From Beijerinckiaceae bacterium (GTDB taxonomy: Bacteria; Pseudomonadota; Alphaproteobacteria; Rhizobiales; Beijerinckiaceae), in contig JAIELD010000055.1 in the NCBI GenBank assembly GCA_019753285.1, forward strand, positions 1-64,000: 64,000 bases of DNA. Direction: 5' to 3'. The notes beneath the pieces were generated by a model. That model saw only the letters and a program-made list of their open reading frames with translations, was not told the DNA's origin and did not search any database. Shown here one piece after another: positions 19,990 to 31,104 of the stretch. The translations under genes were made by a program, and so were the position numbers. Numbering within the stretch: position 1 is the stretch's first letter; each line of letters opens with the position of its first letter.

Positions 19990-21396
19990 TCAGAAAGCAG
20001 GATCGATCGGTGAGGGCGGCGTCCCACCGGCCTCGATCGCCGCGCCGGCGATGAGGGCGAGATCCTCGCGAAACCGGTTGACGACGACCTGAACGCCAAC
20101 CGGCGAAGAGCCGACCATGCCCGTCGAGACCGTCAACCCTGGCAGGCCGAGAAACGGCAGGCCTGTCTGGGTCATCTGGGCGCGCCAGACGCGCTCGAAC
20201 GCCTCCGGCCCCTGCTGGTCGAGACCATCGGCGAACGGCAGCTCGCCCGACACCGGCATCAGGCACACGGGATAGCGGTCGAAGAACAGGTTCCACTGGC
20301 GCATCAGCGTCGCCCGCCGGGTCAGCGCCTGCGAAATGAAGCCCGGCTCTTCAGATTTCGCGAGGTCCTCGTAATGCCGCAGCACCGTCAGCGCGCCGGG
20401 ATCGCCCTCGCTCTCGGCGAGTTCCAGCGAGCGCTGGAAGCCGTCACAGAGCCAGAGTCGCAATTGAAGCTGCGCGGCCTCGGCCAGCGGAGGCGTCGTC
20501 TCGATTTCCTCGACCGTCCAGCCTGCCGCGGCAAGCCGCGCTGCCGCATCCCTCAGCGCGGCCTCGACCTCCGGTTTCGTTTCCAGCCCGTCGGGCCTGA
20601 TGCACAGCGCCGCGCGCTTGGGCGCCGGCGGACCGTCGAAGGGCACTGGCACGTACCAGGGATCGCGCGCATCCGGCTGCATCATCGCTTCGAAGCCAAG
20701 CTTCACATCGGCGATCGTCCGCGCCAGCGGCCCGGATGCCGCCATCAACTGCGCACCGATGCTTCGCTCCGGCGAGGACGCATTGAAGGCGGGGATGCGC
20801 CCGAGCCCCGGCCGCAGGCCGTGCACGCCGCAGGCATAGGCAGGATAGCGCACCGAGCCGCCGATATCCGTGCCATGGGCGATGTGGCCCATGCCGCTCA
20901 CGACCGCCGCCCCTGCGCCGCCGGAAGAGCCGCCGGGGGTTAGCCGCGCGTCACGCGGGTTCTTCGTGTCGCCATGAATGAGGTTGGTGGTGAACCAGCG
21001 ATAGGAGAAAGCAGGCGTGTTGGTCCGCCCGAGGATGACCGCGCCGGCTTTGATGAGATTGTCGACCACCGGATTATTGACGCTTGCAATGAGATCGCGC
21101 TGCATCTTCAGCCCGTTCGTCGTCGCGTAGCCGGCCTGGTCCGCGTTGACCTTGATCGTGATCGGCACGCCCGCGAGCGGACCAGGGTCGTTGCCGCTCG
21201 CAAGAGCCGCATCGATCGCGTCGGCCTGCGCGAGTGTGTCTTCGGGGCGATGGTCGATGATCGCGTTGAGTTTGGGGTTGACGGCATCGAGCCTTGTCAG
21301 CGCCGCTTCGGCCGCCTCTCGCGCCGAAAGCTGCCTCGATCGGATTTTCGCCGCGAGATCGGTCGCGCTCAGACGCCAGAGTTCGTTCATGTCCAT
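19990..21396 (-). CDS. amidase (amidase signature family)
   Basis: Amidase signature LTPGGSSGGAGAAVVSGMGHIAHGTDIGGSVRYPA. Confidence 0.92.
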   Translation of the reverse strand: MDMNELWRLSATDLAAKIRSRQLSAREAAEAALTRLDAVNPKLNAIIDHRPEDTLAQADAIDAALASGNDPGPLAGVPITIKVNADQAGYATTNGLKMQRDLIASVNNPVVDNLIKAGAVILGRTNTPAFSYRWFTTNLIHGDTKNPRDARLTPGGSSGGAGAAVVSGMGHIAHGTDIGGSVRYPAYACGVHGLRPGLGRIPAFNASSPERSIGAQLMAASGPLARTIADVKLGFEAMMQPDARDPWYVPVPFDGPPAPKRAALCIRPDGLETKPEVEAALRDAAARLAAAGWTVEEIETTPPLAEAAQLQLRLWLCDGFQRSLELAESEGDPGALTVLRHYEDLAKSEEPGFISQALTRRATLMRQWNLFFDRYPVCLMPVSGELPFADGLDQQGPEAFERVWRAQMTQTGLPFLGLPGLTVSTGMVGSSPVGVQVVVNRFREDLALIAGAAIEAGGTPPSPIDPAF

Positions 21397-21598
21397 CGCT
21401 TTCGTTGCAGATCAGTTCCGCGCCATTGGTGCTGGCCGGCTTCTCCCTTGTCAATCACGCCGAAGAGCGGCGAGGACAGCGGCGGCACAAGCCAAAATGC
21501 AGATAAAAGATGTGAATTGCCGTGCAGACACTTTTCTTTTGGCTGCGCTGGGCTAAGCCTGCGGACTGCACCCTGCCCGGCTCGTCGCAAGGATCAAC

Positions 21599-22633
21599 AT
21601 GCACAGGTTCGTTCCAGGTGTTCTCCTGTGCGTGGCGGTGACGGGATTCGCCGCGCTGGTGGAGAGCGTCGAGCTTCGCTGGTTCGGGCAGCCCTATCTC
21701 GAAACCCTGGTCATCGCGATCCTGCTCGGAGCGCTCATCCGCACGGCCTGGTCGCCCGGCCGGACCTTTCAGCCGGGCATCGATTTCAGCGCCAAGTTCC
21801 TGCTTGAATTCGCGATCTGGATGCTCGGCGCATCCGTGGATTTCAGCATCGTCGCGGCGATGGGCAACGGCCTGCTGCTCGGCATCATCGCGATCGTGAC
21901 GGCGGCGCTGATCGCCGGCTATCTCATCGGCAGGGTGCTCGGCCTGTCGCAGCGCATGGCGATCCTCGTCGCCTGCGGCAACGCCATCTGCGGCAACTCC
22001 GCCATTGCGGCCGTGGCCCCGGCGATCGGCGCGACCGGCCGAGACATCGCCTGCTCGATCGCTTTCACGGCGGTGCTTGGCGTGATCGTCGTGCTCGGCT
22101 TGCCACTCCTCGTGCCCCTGCTCTCGATGTCGGAGCGGCAATATGGCGTTCTTGCCGGGCTCACGGTCTATGCCGTGCCGCAGGTGCTGGCCGCGACACT
22201 TCCGGTCGGTTCGCTCAGCAATCAGGTCGGCACGATCGTCAAGCTGGTGCGGGTGCTGCTGCTTGGGCCCGTCATCCTGGCCGTGACGATCTTTGCGCGC
22301 ACGCTGCCTCAGGATGGCGCACGGACGAGCGCCCCGGCTGATGACGGCGCAAGGCGGCGGATCGCGATCCACAAGATACTCCCATGGTTCATCCTCGCCT
22401 TCCTCGTGCTCTCACTGATGCGCTCGGCCAATCTGCTGCCGGATGCTTTCATCTGGTTCGCATCGAAGACCGCAAACGTCCTGACGCTGATTTCAATGGC
22501 GGCGCTCGGCCTCGGCGTCGATATCCGCATGGTCGCGCAGGCCGGTCCGCGCGTCGTCGCGGCGGTCTCGCTCTCGCTTCTCGCGCTACTCGGCGGAAGC
22601 CTGGTCCTGATTTACGCGATGCGGCTGGCGTGA
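21599..22633 (+). CDS. YeiH/UPF0324 family putative sulfate exporter
   Basis: TM protein with GIDFSAKFLLEFAIWMLGASVDF, CGNAICGNSAIAAVAPAIGA motifs. Confidence 0.85.
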   Translation: MHRFVPGVLLCVAVTGFAALVESVELRWFGQPYLETLVIAILLGALIRTAWSPGRTFQPGIDFSAKFLLEFAIWMLGASVDFSIVAAMGNGLLLGIIAIVTAALIAGYLIGRVLGLSQRMAILVACGNAICGNSAIAAVAPAIGATGRDIACSIAFTAVLGVIVVLGLPLLVPLLSMSERQYGVLAGLTVYAVPQVLAATLPVGSLSNQVGTIVKLVRVLLLGPVILAVTIFARTLPQDGARTSAPADDGARRRIAIHKILPWFILAFLVLSLMRSANLLPDAFIWFASKTANVLTLISMAALGLGVDIRMVAQAGPRVVAAVSLSLLALLGGSLVLIYAMRLA

Positions 22634-22640
22634 CCGTTAG

Positions 22641-22704
22641 GCCAAGGAGTTCTGACGCCAAGGAGTTCTGACGCTAATGAATCCTGACGCCAAGGAGCCG
22701 TCAG
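22641..22704. repeat. four 16-bp tandem units (two perfect, two diverged)
   Basis: gccaaggagttctgac x2, then gctaatgaatcctgac and gccaaggagccgtcag, between convergent genes. Confidence 0.85.
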
Positions 22705-23330
22705 GCAGTCGGCGCGAATTCGATCAACAGCGCAGTCGCGGACCCTTCGCTGCGCATGTGCCAGGTGACAGGCTCTTGCGCCACGAAAGCGTCGTGCATG
22801 TTGGGGGTCACGATCCCCATGTCGCAGACAATTCTGCCCGCGCCGCTGCACCAGACGAGGACGGCGTGGCCACCGGTTGAAAACGAACGGACGCCTGCTA
22901 CTTCAACGACTTTCATGGAGTTTTTGAATGCCGAGCGGCGGCTCATGGCGTTGAGGTCGAGGATCGGACCCGAAAGAAGCCGTGCGAATGTCTCCCTGTC
23001 CGCCGGAAAGGCGGTCGGCGGGTGATCGCGGCGCACTTCAAACGGCTCCATGCCGGTCACGGCGAGCGCAAGGCCTTCGCCTTCGAGGATGGCCATGGTC
23101 CTGTCGATGTCTGGAAAGAGGGAGAACGCGCCGTCGCTCGCCACCTCCGCGATGCTGACGCGCCATGAAAACGTGTCGAGATCGGCGGCCTCGGGAAAAC
23201 TGGCGACGTCATAGGTCACGCCGCCGCCATTCTTCCAGCGACGCGGCTCGCGCTGCGCGGAAGGCAAATGGCGTATGCCGCTCACACTTGATTCCATCAG
23301 CCAGGAGTCCGGCACAAAGGATTCAGCCAC
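22701..23330 (-). CDS. hutD: HutD family protein
   Basis: REPRRWKNGGGVTYDVA..FSWRVSIAEVASDGAFSLFPDIDRTMAILEG is HutD/DUF886-like; adjacent to hutU. Confidence 0.88.
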   Translation of the reverse strand: MAESFVPDSWLMESSVSGIRHLPSAQREPRRWKNGGGVTYDVASFPEAADLDTFSWRVSIAEVASDGAFSLFPDIDRTMAILEGEGLALAVTGMEPFEVRRDHPPTAFPADRETFARLLSGPILDLNAMSRRSAFKNSMKVVEVAGVRSFSTGGHAVLVWCSGAGRIVCDMGIVTPNMHDAFVAQEPVTWHMRSEGSATALLIEFAPTA

Positions 23331-23342
23331 CTCGCTTTTCCT

Positions 23343-25007
23343 TCAAAGAATGCCCGGGAGATCGAGCCCGTTAGCCCGCGCGCAATCGAGCGCGATGTCG
23401 TAGCCGGCATCCGCGTGCCGCATTACCCCTGTCGCCGGGTCGTTCCAAAGCACACGCTCGAGCCGACGTGCAGCCTCTGGCGTGCCATCCGCGACGATGA
23501 CCATGCCGGAGTGTTGCGAGAAGCCCATGCCGACGCCGCCGCCGTGATGCAGGGACACCCAAGTCGCGCCGGAGGCGCAGTTGAGGAGAGCATTGAGGAG
23601 CGGCCAGTCAGACACGGCATCCGATCCGTCGCGCATCGCTTCCGTTTCGCGGTTGGGCGAGGCGACCGAACCAGAATCAAGATGATCGCGCCCGATCACC
23701 ACCGGCGCGCTGAGCTCGCCCTTTTCCACCATCTCGTTGAAGGCGAGGCCGAGCCGGTGCCTGTCGCCGAGCCCGACCCAGCAGATGCGCGCCGGAAGGC
23801 CCTGGAACGAAATGCGCTCGCGCGCCATGTCGAGCCAGTGGTGCAGCGGCTTGTTGTCAGGGAGGAGTTCCTTCACCCTGGCGTCGGTGCGGTAGATGTC
23901 CTCCGGATCGCCCGAGAGCGCTGCCCAGCGGAACGGTCCGATGCCCCGGCAGAACAGCGGGCGGATATAGGCCGGCACGAAACCCGGAAAATCGAAGGCG
24001 TCGGCGACCCCCTCCTCCTTCGCCATCTGCCGGATGTTGTTGCCGTAATCGAGCGTCGGGATGCCCATGCGGTGGAAGTCGAGCATCGCCTTGACATGCA
24101 GCGCCATTGAGCGCCGCGCGGCCTTATCCACCGCCTTCGGATCGCTCGATCGCCGGTCCTCCCATTCAGAGAGCGTCCAGCCGCCGGGAAGATAGCCGTT
24201 TACCGGATCATGCGCCGAGGTCTGGTCGGTCACGACATCCGGACGGATGCCGCGCCGTACGATTTCCGGAAAGACATCGACCGCATTGCCGAGGAGGCCG
24301 ATCGAGACAGGCTTGCCCTGCGCCTTCGCCTCATCGAGCATGGCCAGCGCCTCGTCGAGGTCCTTGGCCTGCCTGTCGAGATAGCGTGTCGCGAGACGCA
24401 TCTCGATCCGGGACGGCTGACACTCGACGGCAAGGCATGAGGCACCGGCCATCGTGGCAGCGAGCGGCTGCGCGCCACCCATGCCGCCAAGGCCGGCGGT
24501 GAGGATCCAGCGGCCGGACAAATCGCCGTTGTAATGCTGGCGACCGACCTCGACGAAGGTTTCGTAGGTGCCCTGCACAATGCCCTGGCTGCCGATATAG
24601 ATCCAGGAGCCCGCGGTCATCTGGCCGTACATCATAAGGCCCTTGCGATCGAGCTCGTTGAAATGCTCCCAGGTCGCCCAGCGCGGCACGAGGTTGGAAT
24701 TGGCGATCAGCACGCGCGGGGCGTCCGCATGCGTCCTGAAAACCCCGACCGGCTTGCCTGACTGGACGAGCAGCGTCTCGTCCCCCTCCAGTTTTTTCAG
24801 CGTTTCGACGATGCGGTCGAAACTGTCCCAGTCGCGGGCAGCGCGGCCGATGCCGCCATAGACGACGAGTTCGCCGGGCCGCTCGGCGACCTTGGGGTCG
24901 AGGTTGTTCATCAGCATCCGCATCGGGGCTTCAGTCAGCCAGCTCTTGGCGCTGAGCTGCGAACCCTGAGGCGAGCGAATGACTCGGGCATTGTCGAGAC
25001 GGGTCAT
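23343..25007 (-). CDS. hutU: urocanate hydratase
   Basis: [77 protein letters not shown]. Confidence 0.97.
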   Translation of the reverse strand: MTRLDNARVIRSPQGSQLSAKSWLTEAPMRMLMNNLDPKVAERPGELVVYGGIGRAARDWDSFDRIVETLKKLEGDETLLVQSGKPVGVFRTHADAPRVLIANSNLVPRWATWEHFNELDRKGLMMYGQMTAGSWIYIGSQGIVQGTYETFVEVGRQHYNGDLSGRWILTAGLGGMGGAQPLAATMAGASCLAVECQPSRIEMRLATRYLDRQAKDLDEALAMLDEAKAQGKPVSIGLLGNAVDVFPEIVRRGIRPDVVTDQTSAHDPVNGYLPGGWTLSEWEDRRSSDPKAVDKAARRSMALHVKAMLDFHRMGIPTLDYGNNIRQMAKEEGVADAFDFPGFVPAYIRPLFCRGIGPFRWAALSGDPEDIYRTDARVKELLPDNKPLHHWLDMARERISFQGLPARICWVGLGDRHRLGLAFNEMVEKGELSAPVVIGRDHLDSGSVASPNRETEAMRDGSDAVSDWPLLNALLNCASGATWVSLHHGGGVGMGFSQHSGMVIVADGTPEAARRLERVLWNDPATGVMRHADAGYDIALDCARANGLDLPGIL

Positions 25008-25855
25008 GGAATGGTCCTCGTGGGGCTGGGAGCGTTGGTCGCAAAATCGGTGCAGGCTTCGAGGATGCGCCGTAGCTCGGCGCGCATCGGCTCGGCGCGC
25101 TTGGCATCATAGGGGGACGGCCAATTCCCTTCCGAAATCGGCGTTTCCGGTTCGTCCATATAGCTCCGGCATGCGAGTTCCATCTGCACCGCATGCACGC
25201 CCGCATCGGGCATGCCAAAACTGCGCGTGATGTATCCGCCCTTGAAACGGCCATTGGTCACCCGGCTGAAGGCGGATGCGTCGCAAATCCGCTCGATGCT
25301 CGCGACGAGTCGTGGGTCAGCACTGCGTCCATCGTCGGTGCCGATGTTGAAGTGCGGCAAGCTGCCCTCAAACAGCCGAGGGATGACCGAGCGGATCGAA
25401 TGGCAATCATAGAGCACGACGCAGTCATGCGCGCGGCGCAACCGCGCGAGCTCGGCCGCGAGCGCCTGATGATAGAGATCGAAGTAAAGCGCTCGACGTT
25501 CGGCTATCGAGGCCGCGTCCGGCTCTTCACCCGACAGATATAGCGGATCGCCATCGAATGTGGTGGTGGGGCAGAGTTCGGTCGTCGCCATGCCTGGATA
25601 GAGCGAGACGCCGGAGGGATCGCGGTTGACGTCGATCACGGTGCGCGAGATCGAGGTGCGAACGACCGTCGCGCCAAGCTCTTGCGCGAAGTCGTAAAGT
25701 CGCTCGATCCACCAGTCGCAATCGCGCCGCGCCAGCCAGAGCGAGACGAGCCCGCGCCGATGGAGATCGGGAATCTCGGTCCCCGTGTGCGGCAGGCTGA
25801 CGAGAAGCGGCGCGGGCCCGCGCTGGATCGTGAGCCAGTTCATCGAACCGGTCAC
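25004..25855 (-). CDS. hutG: N-formylglutamate deformylase
   Basis: FGase family: [58 protein letters not shown]. Confidence 0.92.
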   Translation of the reverse strand: MTGSMNWLTIQRGPAPLLVSLPHTGTEIPDLHRRGLVSLWLARRDCDWWIERLYDFAQELGATVVRTSISRTVIDVNRDPSGVSLYPGMATTELCPTTTFDGDPLYLSGEEPDAASIAERRALYFDLYHQALAAELARLRRAHDCVVLYDCHSIRSVIPRLFEGSLPHFNIGTDDGRSADPRLVASIERICDASAFSRVTNGRFKGGYITRSFGMPDAGVHAVQMELACRSYMDEPETPISEGNWPSPYDAKRAEPMRAELRRILEACTDFATNAPSPTRTIP

Positions 25856-27387
25856 GGAGCGATCACCGATGGCAGCCGCACTGCATCGACCGCTCGCATC
25901 AAGCGGCCGCTTTCGACCATGCTTATCGCCGCAGCCATGTCCGGATGGAAGTGCCGATCGTCATCGAGATGCGGAACCACGCTCCGAACGAGATCCCGAA
26001 CCGCCTGCAGCGGAACGCTAGAGAGCAGCGGAGCATGGAAGTCGCAGCCCTGCGCCGCGGCGAGCAACTCGATCCCGAGCACACCGGCGACGTTGCGCGT
26101 CATCTCGGCAAGCCGCCTTGCGCCATGCGCGGCCATGGAGACATGATCCTCCTGATTGGCGGATGTCGGGATGGAATCGACGCTTGCCGGATAGGCCCTC
26201 TGCTTGTTCTCCGAGACGAGAGCGGCGGCCGTGACCTGCGGGATCATGAAACCCGAATTGAGGCCCGGCTTCGGCGTCAGGAATGCAGGCAGGCCGGATA
26301 GGGCAGGATCGGTCAGCATGGCGATGCGGCGCTCCGCGAGGGAACCGATCTCGCACACGGCCATTGCGATCATGTCCGCTGCGAACGCTACCGGCTCCGC
26401 ATGAAAATTGCCGCCGGACAAGGCCACGCCTTCGTCAGGGAAGACGAGCGGATTGTCGGAGACGCCATTGGCCTCGACCGCGAGCGTCGCCGCCGCCTGC
26501 CGCAGCAGATCGAGCACGGCACCCATGACCTGCGGCTGGCAGCGCAGGCAGTATGGATCCTGAATGCGCGGATCGCCCGTGATGTGCGAAGCGCGGATGG
26601 CGCTGCCATCCATCAGCGCCCGCAAGGCGGCGGCCGTCTCGATCTGGCCCCGATGGCCGCGCACCGCATGGATGCGCGGATCGAACGGCGTGTCGGAGCC
26701 GCGGGCTGCATCGGTGGATAGCGCTCCCGTCACCAGCGCGGAATGGTAAAGCGTCTCTGCCTCGAACAGACCTGCAAGGGCATAGGCGGTCGAGAACTGG
26801 GTGCCGTTGAGCAGCGCCAGCCCCTCCTTCGCGCCAAGCTCGTGCGGCGCAAGGCCGGCCTGCGCCAGCGCATCGGCGGCGGGCATACGGCCCGTCGGCG
26901 TCTCGATCTCGCCTACGCCGATCATCGCTGCGGTCATGTGGGCGAGCGGCGCGAGGTCGCCCGATGCGCCAACCGACCCTTGCGCCGGGACGACGGGTAT
27001 GAGGCCGTGCTCCAGCATCAGCGACAGACGATCCAGCGTTTCGGCCCGAACGCCGGAAAACCCCTGCGCGAGGCTGGCGATCTTGAGCGCCATCATCAGC
27101 CGCGCGACCGGGCGGGGCATCGGTTCGCCGACGCCGGCGCAATGCGAGAGCACGATATTGCGCTGAAGGGTTTTCAGATCATCGACCGGAATGCGGATGC
27201 TCGCGAGCTTGCCGAAGCCGGTGTTGATCCCATAGACCGGCTCTCCGGTTTCAAGGATCGCGGAGACCGTGCGGGCGGCACGCTCAACGCCGGCGCGACA
27301 GGACGGATCGAGCGCAAGGTCCGCTCCTTGCCAGATCGCGCGCCAATCGGCCAGAGTTGCGGTGCCCGGTGTCAGGCTAACAGGCAT
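25852..27387 (-). CDS. hutH: histidine ammonia-lyase (canonical, MIO-forming)
   Basis: [17 protein letters not shown] (ASG triad intact), [26 protein letters not shown]. Start at ATG 27387 (MPVSLTPG). Confidence 0.95.
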   Translation of the reverse strand: MPVSLTPGTATLADWRAIWQGADLALDPSCRAGVERAARTVSAILETGEPVYGINTGFGKLASIRIPVDDLKTLQRNIVLSHCAGVGEPMPRPVARLMMALKIASLAQGFSGVRAETLDRLSLMLEHGLIPVVPAQGSVGASGDLAPLAHMTAAMIGVGEIETPTGRMPAADALAQAGLAPHELGAKEGLALLNGTQFSTAYALAGLFEAETLYHSALVTGALSTDAARGSDTPFDPRIHAVRGHRGQIETAAALRALMDGSAIRASHITGDPRIQDPYCLRCQPQVMGAVLDLLRQAAATLAVEANGVSDNPLVFPDEGVALSGGNFHAEPVAFAADMIAMAVCEIGSLAERRIAMLTDPALSGLPAFLTPKPGLNSGFMIPQVTAAALVSENKQRAYPASVDSIPTSANQEDHVSMAAHGARRLAEMTRNVAGVLGIELLAAAQGCDFHAPLLSSVPLQAVRDLVRSVVPHLDDDRHFHPDMAAAISMVESGRLMRAVDAVRLPSVIAP

Positions 27388-28616
27388 TGGCCCCTCCAGA
27401 TGCGCGCATGGAGCGGGCTCGCTCCCATGCGGTAGACGAGTTCGGCAGGCCGGTCGATGTCCCAGATGGCGAGGTCGGCGCTCATGCCAGCTTGAAGCAC
27501 GCCGATGTCGCGCCGGCCGAGCGCTTGGGCGGCATGGCGCGTCACGCCGATCAGGCATTCATTGACCGTCATGCGGAACAGCGTGGCGGCCATGTTCATC
27601 GCGAGCAGCAGCGAGCTCAGGGGAGAGGTGCCGGGGTTGCAGTCCGTCGCCACCGCCATCGACACGCCGTGCCGGCGGAACAGATCGATCGGCGGGGCGC
27701 GGGTTTCCCGGATGAAATAGTAGGCGCCAGGCAGGATCACGGCAATCGTGCCGGCCGCCGCCAGCGCCAGCGCCCCGGCTTCGTCCGTATGTTCGAGATG
27801 ATCGGCGGACAACGCGCCGAAGCGCGCCGCGAGCGCCGCGCCGCCGAGATTGGACAACTGATCGGCGTGCAGCTTCATCGGCAGGCCGAGCGCTTGCGCA
27901 GCGCGGAATAACCGGGCGACCTCGTCGGGCGAAAAGGCGATGCCCTCGCAGAAGGCATCGACAGCATCGGCCAGACCTGCTCCGGCGATCTGCGGCAGCA
28001 TCACGTCAACGACGAGGTCGAGATAGCCAGCCTGATTGCCCTTGAACTCGGGCGGCACCGCATGCGCGCCGAGAAAGGTGGTGACGACCGAAACAGGGTG
28101 ATCCCGGCCGAGCCGGCGCGCAGCACCGAGCAGTTTCATCTCGCTCGCCGTGTCGAGTCCGTAACCGGATTTGACCTCCACCGTCGTGACGCCATCGCGC
28201 AGCAGCGCCTCGAGCCTTGCTACGCTCTCACTCACCAGTTCGCTCTCGCTCGCGGCGCGCGTCGCGGCCACGGACGAGACGATGCCGCCCCCTGCCCGCG
28301 CGATCTCCTCATAGCTCGCGCCTTCAAGCCTCAGTTCGAATTCATGCGCGCGGTGACCCGCATGGACGAGATGGGTATGGCAATCGATGAGGCCGGGCGT
28401 GATCCAACGGCCCTCGCAATCCTGGATTTCGGCAGCCGCTGCGCTCGCCGGAAGCTCCGCCTCGGGACCGGCGTGGATAATGCGGTCGCCGTGGATCAGG
28501 ATCGCCGCGTTCTCGATGACGCCGACCCCCGGCAGATCGGGGCGCATAGTGGCGAGCCGCGCATTGCGAAAGAGGCGAAACGCTGCGCTATCCTCTTTCA
28601 TGAAAGATGTCATCAA
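27372..28616 (-). CDS. hutI: imidazolonepropionase
   Basis: [42 protein letters not shown]; alternate start MKED at 28601. Confidence 0.95.
   Translation of the reverse strand: MMTSFMKEDSAAFRLFRNARLATMRPDLPGVGVIENAAILIHGDRIIHAGPEAELPASAAAAEIQDCEGRWITPGLIDCHTHLVHAGHRAHEFELRLEGASYEEIARAGGGIVSSVAATRAASESELVSESVARLEALLRDGVTTVEVKSGYGLDTASEMKLLGAARRLGRDHPVSVVTTFLGAHAVPPEFKGNQAGYLDLVVDVMLPQIAGAGLADAVDAFCEGIAFSPDEVARLFRAAQALGLPMKLHADQLSNLGGAALAARFGALSADHLEHTDEAGALALAAAGTIAVILPGAYYFIRETRAPPIDLFRRHGVSMAVATDCNPGTSPLSSLLLAMNMAATLFRMTVNECLIGVTRHAAQALGRRDIGVLQAGMSADLAIWDIDRPAELVYRMGASPLHARIWRGQCLLA
28594..28607. promoter_or_regulatory. 14-bp perfect palindrome TCTTTCATGAAAGA at the hutI 5' end (candidate operator)
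   Basis: Exact dyad read in sequence, in the hutI/hutF divergent region. Confidence 0.4.
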
Positions 28617-28697
28617 GACCTTCTCGAGCGCTTGTCGCGACCCGGCAATCTATATACGGCTTGGAAGCGCCTGCAAGCACACCAAGCGGAGTGAATC

Positions 28698-30068
28698 GTG
28701 AACACGCGTGACCAAACTATTCATGCGAAACAGGCGCTTCTGCCGGGTGGCTGGCATGGCGACGTTCGGCTCGACGTTTCAGGGGAAGCTCTGATCTCGA
28801 TCGAAACAGGCGCGAAGCCGCAGGCTGGCGATGTGCGCATCGACCTCGCCGTGCCCGGCCTCTGCAATCTTCACAGCCACGCCTTCCAGCGCGCCATGGC
28901 AGGCCTCGCCGAGAGGCGCGGCCCGGGATCCGACAGTTTCTGGAGCTGGCGGGAGGAAATGTACCGCTTTGCGTTGACGATGGACCCGGACGATGTGGAG
29001 GCGGTCGCGGCGCAGCTTTATGTCGAGATGCTGGAGGCAGGCTTCACCCGCGTCGGCGAGTTTCACTATCTGCATCACGACAAGGATGGCGCGCCCTACG
29101 CAAACCTTGCCGAAATGGCCGAGCGGATCGCGTCTGCTTCACGCGCAAGCGGCATCGCGATGACCTTGCTGCCGGTGCTTTACGCTCGCGGCGGCTTCGG
29201 CGGCCAGACTGCAAACGACGGACAGCGGCGCTTTCTTAATTCGCCGGAGCGCTTTCAGAAGCTTTGGCAGGCATCCACCGAAGTCATAGCCCGCCTGCCG
29301 GGCGGCGAGATCGGCGTCGCGCCGCACAGCCTGCGCTCCGTGAAACCGGACGAGTTGCGCCTCGCGATCGAGATCGCCGGCGAGCGCCCGATCCATATCC
29401 ACATCGCCGAGCAGGTGAGGGAGGTGGAGGATTGCATCGCCTGGTCAGGCAGGCGGCCCGTCGAATGGCTGCTGGCGAACGCGAGCGTCGATGAGCGCTG
29501 GTGTCTCATCCACGCCACCCACATGACGCACGCAGAAACGCTGGGCGTCGCAGCATCGGGCGCGGTCGCAGGCCTTTGCCCGCTGACGGAGGCCAATCTC
29601 GGCGATGGCGTCTTCAACGCCGAACCGTTCGTGGCGGCGGGCGGGCGGATCGGGATCGGATCGGATTCCAATATCGAAATCAGCGCGGCGAGCGAATTGA
29701 AGATGCTCGAATATTCGCAGCGCCTCTCGCTGCGGCGGCGAAACGTGATGGCGTCCGCCGCAGGACAATCGACCGGACGCAGCCTGTTCGACGCGGCGCT
29801 TTCCGGCGGGCATCAGGCCCTCGGCTCGGGGCCGGCGGGCCTTCGCGTCGGAGGCGTCGCCGATATCGTGGCGCTCGGCAGATCCTCATCCGCACTGTCC
29901 GCCCTGAGCCCCGACCGCGTGCTGGACGCGTGGATTTTCGCTCCAGGAGCGGTATCTGTCGATCGGGTCTGGGCGCGCGGCGCGCTGCTGGTCGAGAATG
30001 GCCGTCATCATGCACGCGACGCGATCGCCGCGCGGTTCGACCGCACGATGGAACGGCTTCTCGGCTAG
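28698..30068 (+). CDS. hutF: formimidoylglutamate deiminase
   Basis: LCNLHSHAFQRAMAGLAERRGPGSDSFWSWREEMYRF; divergent from hutI. Confidence 0.95.
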   Translation: MNTRDQTIHAKQALLPGGWHGDVRLDVSGEALISIETGAKPQAGDVRIDLAVPGLCNLHSHAFQRAMAGLAERRGPGSDSFWSWREEMYRFALTMDPDDVEAVAAQLYVEMLEAGFTRVGEFHYLHHDKDGAPYANLAEMAERIASASRASGIAMTLLPVLYARGGFGGQTANDGQRRFLNSPERFQKLWQASTEVIARLPGGEIGVAPHSLRSVKPDELRLAIEIAGERPIHIHIAEQVREVEDCIAWSGRRPVEWLLANASVDERWCLIHATHMTHAETLGVAASGAVAGLCPLTEANLGDGVFNAEPFVAAGGRIGIGSDSNIEISAASELKMLEYSQRLSLRRRNVMASAAGQSTGRSLFDAALSGGHQALGSGPAGLRVGGVADIVALGRSSSALSALSPDRVLDAWIFAPGAVSVDRVWARGALLVENGRHHARDAIAARFDRTMERLLG

Positions 30069-30077
30069 CGAGCCTCG

Positions 30078-30941
30078 TCATTCGACCTGATCGATGAGCT
30101 CTCGCACATACCCGCTGAATTGATGCGGCTGGATCGACGCGACTCGTACGAGATCGTCGAAGCGGTTGAGAAAAAGCTGGATATGAGCCGCCGAATTCAG
30201 GACGAGATAGCTCGTGCCGAGGAACATCGCGACGCGCTGATCGCCAAATACCGTGAACGGAACCGAATAGGACGAGGCGGCGTCATAGAGATAGATGCGA
30301 AGCGAGGGATAGAACTCGTCGGCAAGATCGATCATCCGTTGGAACTGCGCCCGCCTCAGGCTTGCCGGGACACTCGACCAGAGGCCGATGCCGCGGGCGA
30401 AATGCAGAAAACTGTCGCGCGAAGTCGCAAGCTCGAGCTGTTGATGCGGCTGGCGCAGCATGGCGAGCCGACGCTGCACGGCCTCGATCGGGCTCAATCC
30501 GGCGTTCTCGAACGCTGCGCGATACTCGTGGCGCAGCACATCCTCGCTCTTGAAGAGGTCCGGCACGCCCACCGGAACGGAGCAGATCCGCAAGCCCTGC
30601 GCCGATCGCAGCCAGCCGAGAAACGTATCGTTGGCCGGCGTGTTGCCATAGGGCTCGACCTTCATCACCGCTTCGATCAGCTCGGAACCGACCTCCTCCC
30701 TTTGGCTCAAGCCAAGGAGCCAATCGACCGAGACGTTCGCGGTGCGCGCGATCATCGCCAGCGTTTCCGCGCGCGGCAGGCGCGGCATGGAGCCGGTGAG
30801 AAGTTGCGAGAGAGTCGAACGGTCGAGCTTCGCCTGCCGGGCAAAGGCCGCATAGGTCAGGCCGCTGCGCGCGAGGAGCTGATTGACGCGCTCGCGGAAG
30901 ACATCGTGGGAAACGGGATGGGGCATCGCTCGATCATCCAA
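30078..30941 (-). CDS. XRE-family helix-turn-helix transcriptional regulator with uncharacterised C-terminal domain
   Basis: N-terminal HTH GLTYAAFARQAKLDRSTLSQLLTG; about 200-aa C-terminal region. Confidence 0.85.
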   Translation of the reverse strand: MDDRAMPHPVSHDVFRERVNQLLARSGLTYAAFARQAKLDRSTLSQLLTGSMPRLPRAETLAMIARTANVSVDWLLGLSQREEVGSELIEAVMKVEPYGNTPANDTFLGWLRSAQGLRICSVPVGVPDLFKSEDVLRHEYRAAFENAGLSPIEAVQRRLAMLRQPHQQLELATSRDSFLHFARGIGLWSSVPASLRRAQFQRMIDLADEFYPSLRIYLYDAASSYSVPFTVFGDQRVAMFLGTSYLVLNSAAHIQLFLNRFDDLVRVASIQPHQFSGYVRELIDQVE

Positions 30942-30955
30942 GATTGTTCTCTAAA

Positions 30956-31035
30956 GTCAACGATTGATGATAATCATCACCAATGATCCTGTCTGCCATC
31001 GATGCGTCGCGTGAATTCACGATGCCATCGTTGAC
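30956..31035. promoter_or_regulatory. nested dyads in a divergent intergenic region
   Basis: 9-bp inverted repeat GTCAACGAT (30956-30964)/ATCGTTGAC (31027-31035) enclosing TGATGATAATCATCA (30965-30979) and CGTGAATTCACG (31010-31021). Confidence 0.5.
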
Positions 31036-31104
31036 ACTCTGATGGCCGGAATCGACTGTTGAACCAGGCGATTCGAGCCGGTTTTCACGTGGAGACGAGA
31101 CAGC

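Noticed and set aside
21490-21544. AGCCAAAA...TTTTGGCT inverted repeat upstream of the yeiH-like gene
   Set aside because: Arms of 8 bp separated by about 39 nt, with no matching regulator nearby; insufficient support.
23343-25007. hutU as a thiourocanate hydratase partner for the MIO-less lyase
   Set aside because: It looks like a canonical urocanate hydratase in a normal hut operon, and no second urocanate hydratase paralogue or desulfurising enzyme is visible; a full ergothioneine pathway is therefore not claimed.
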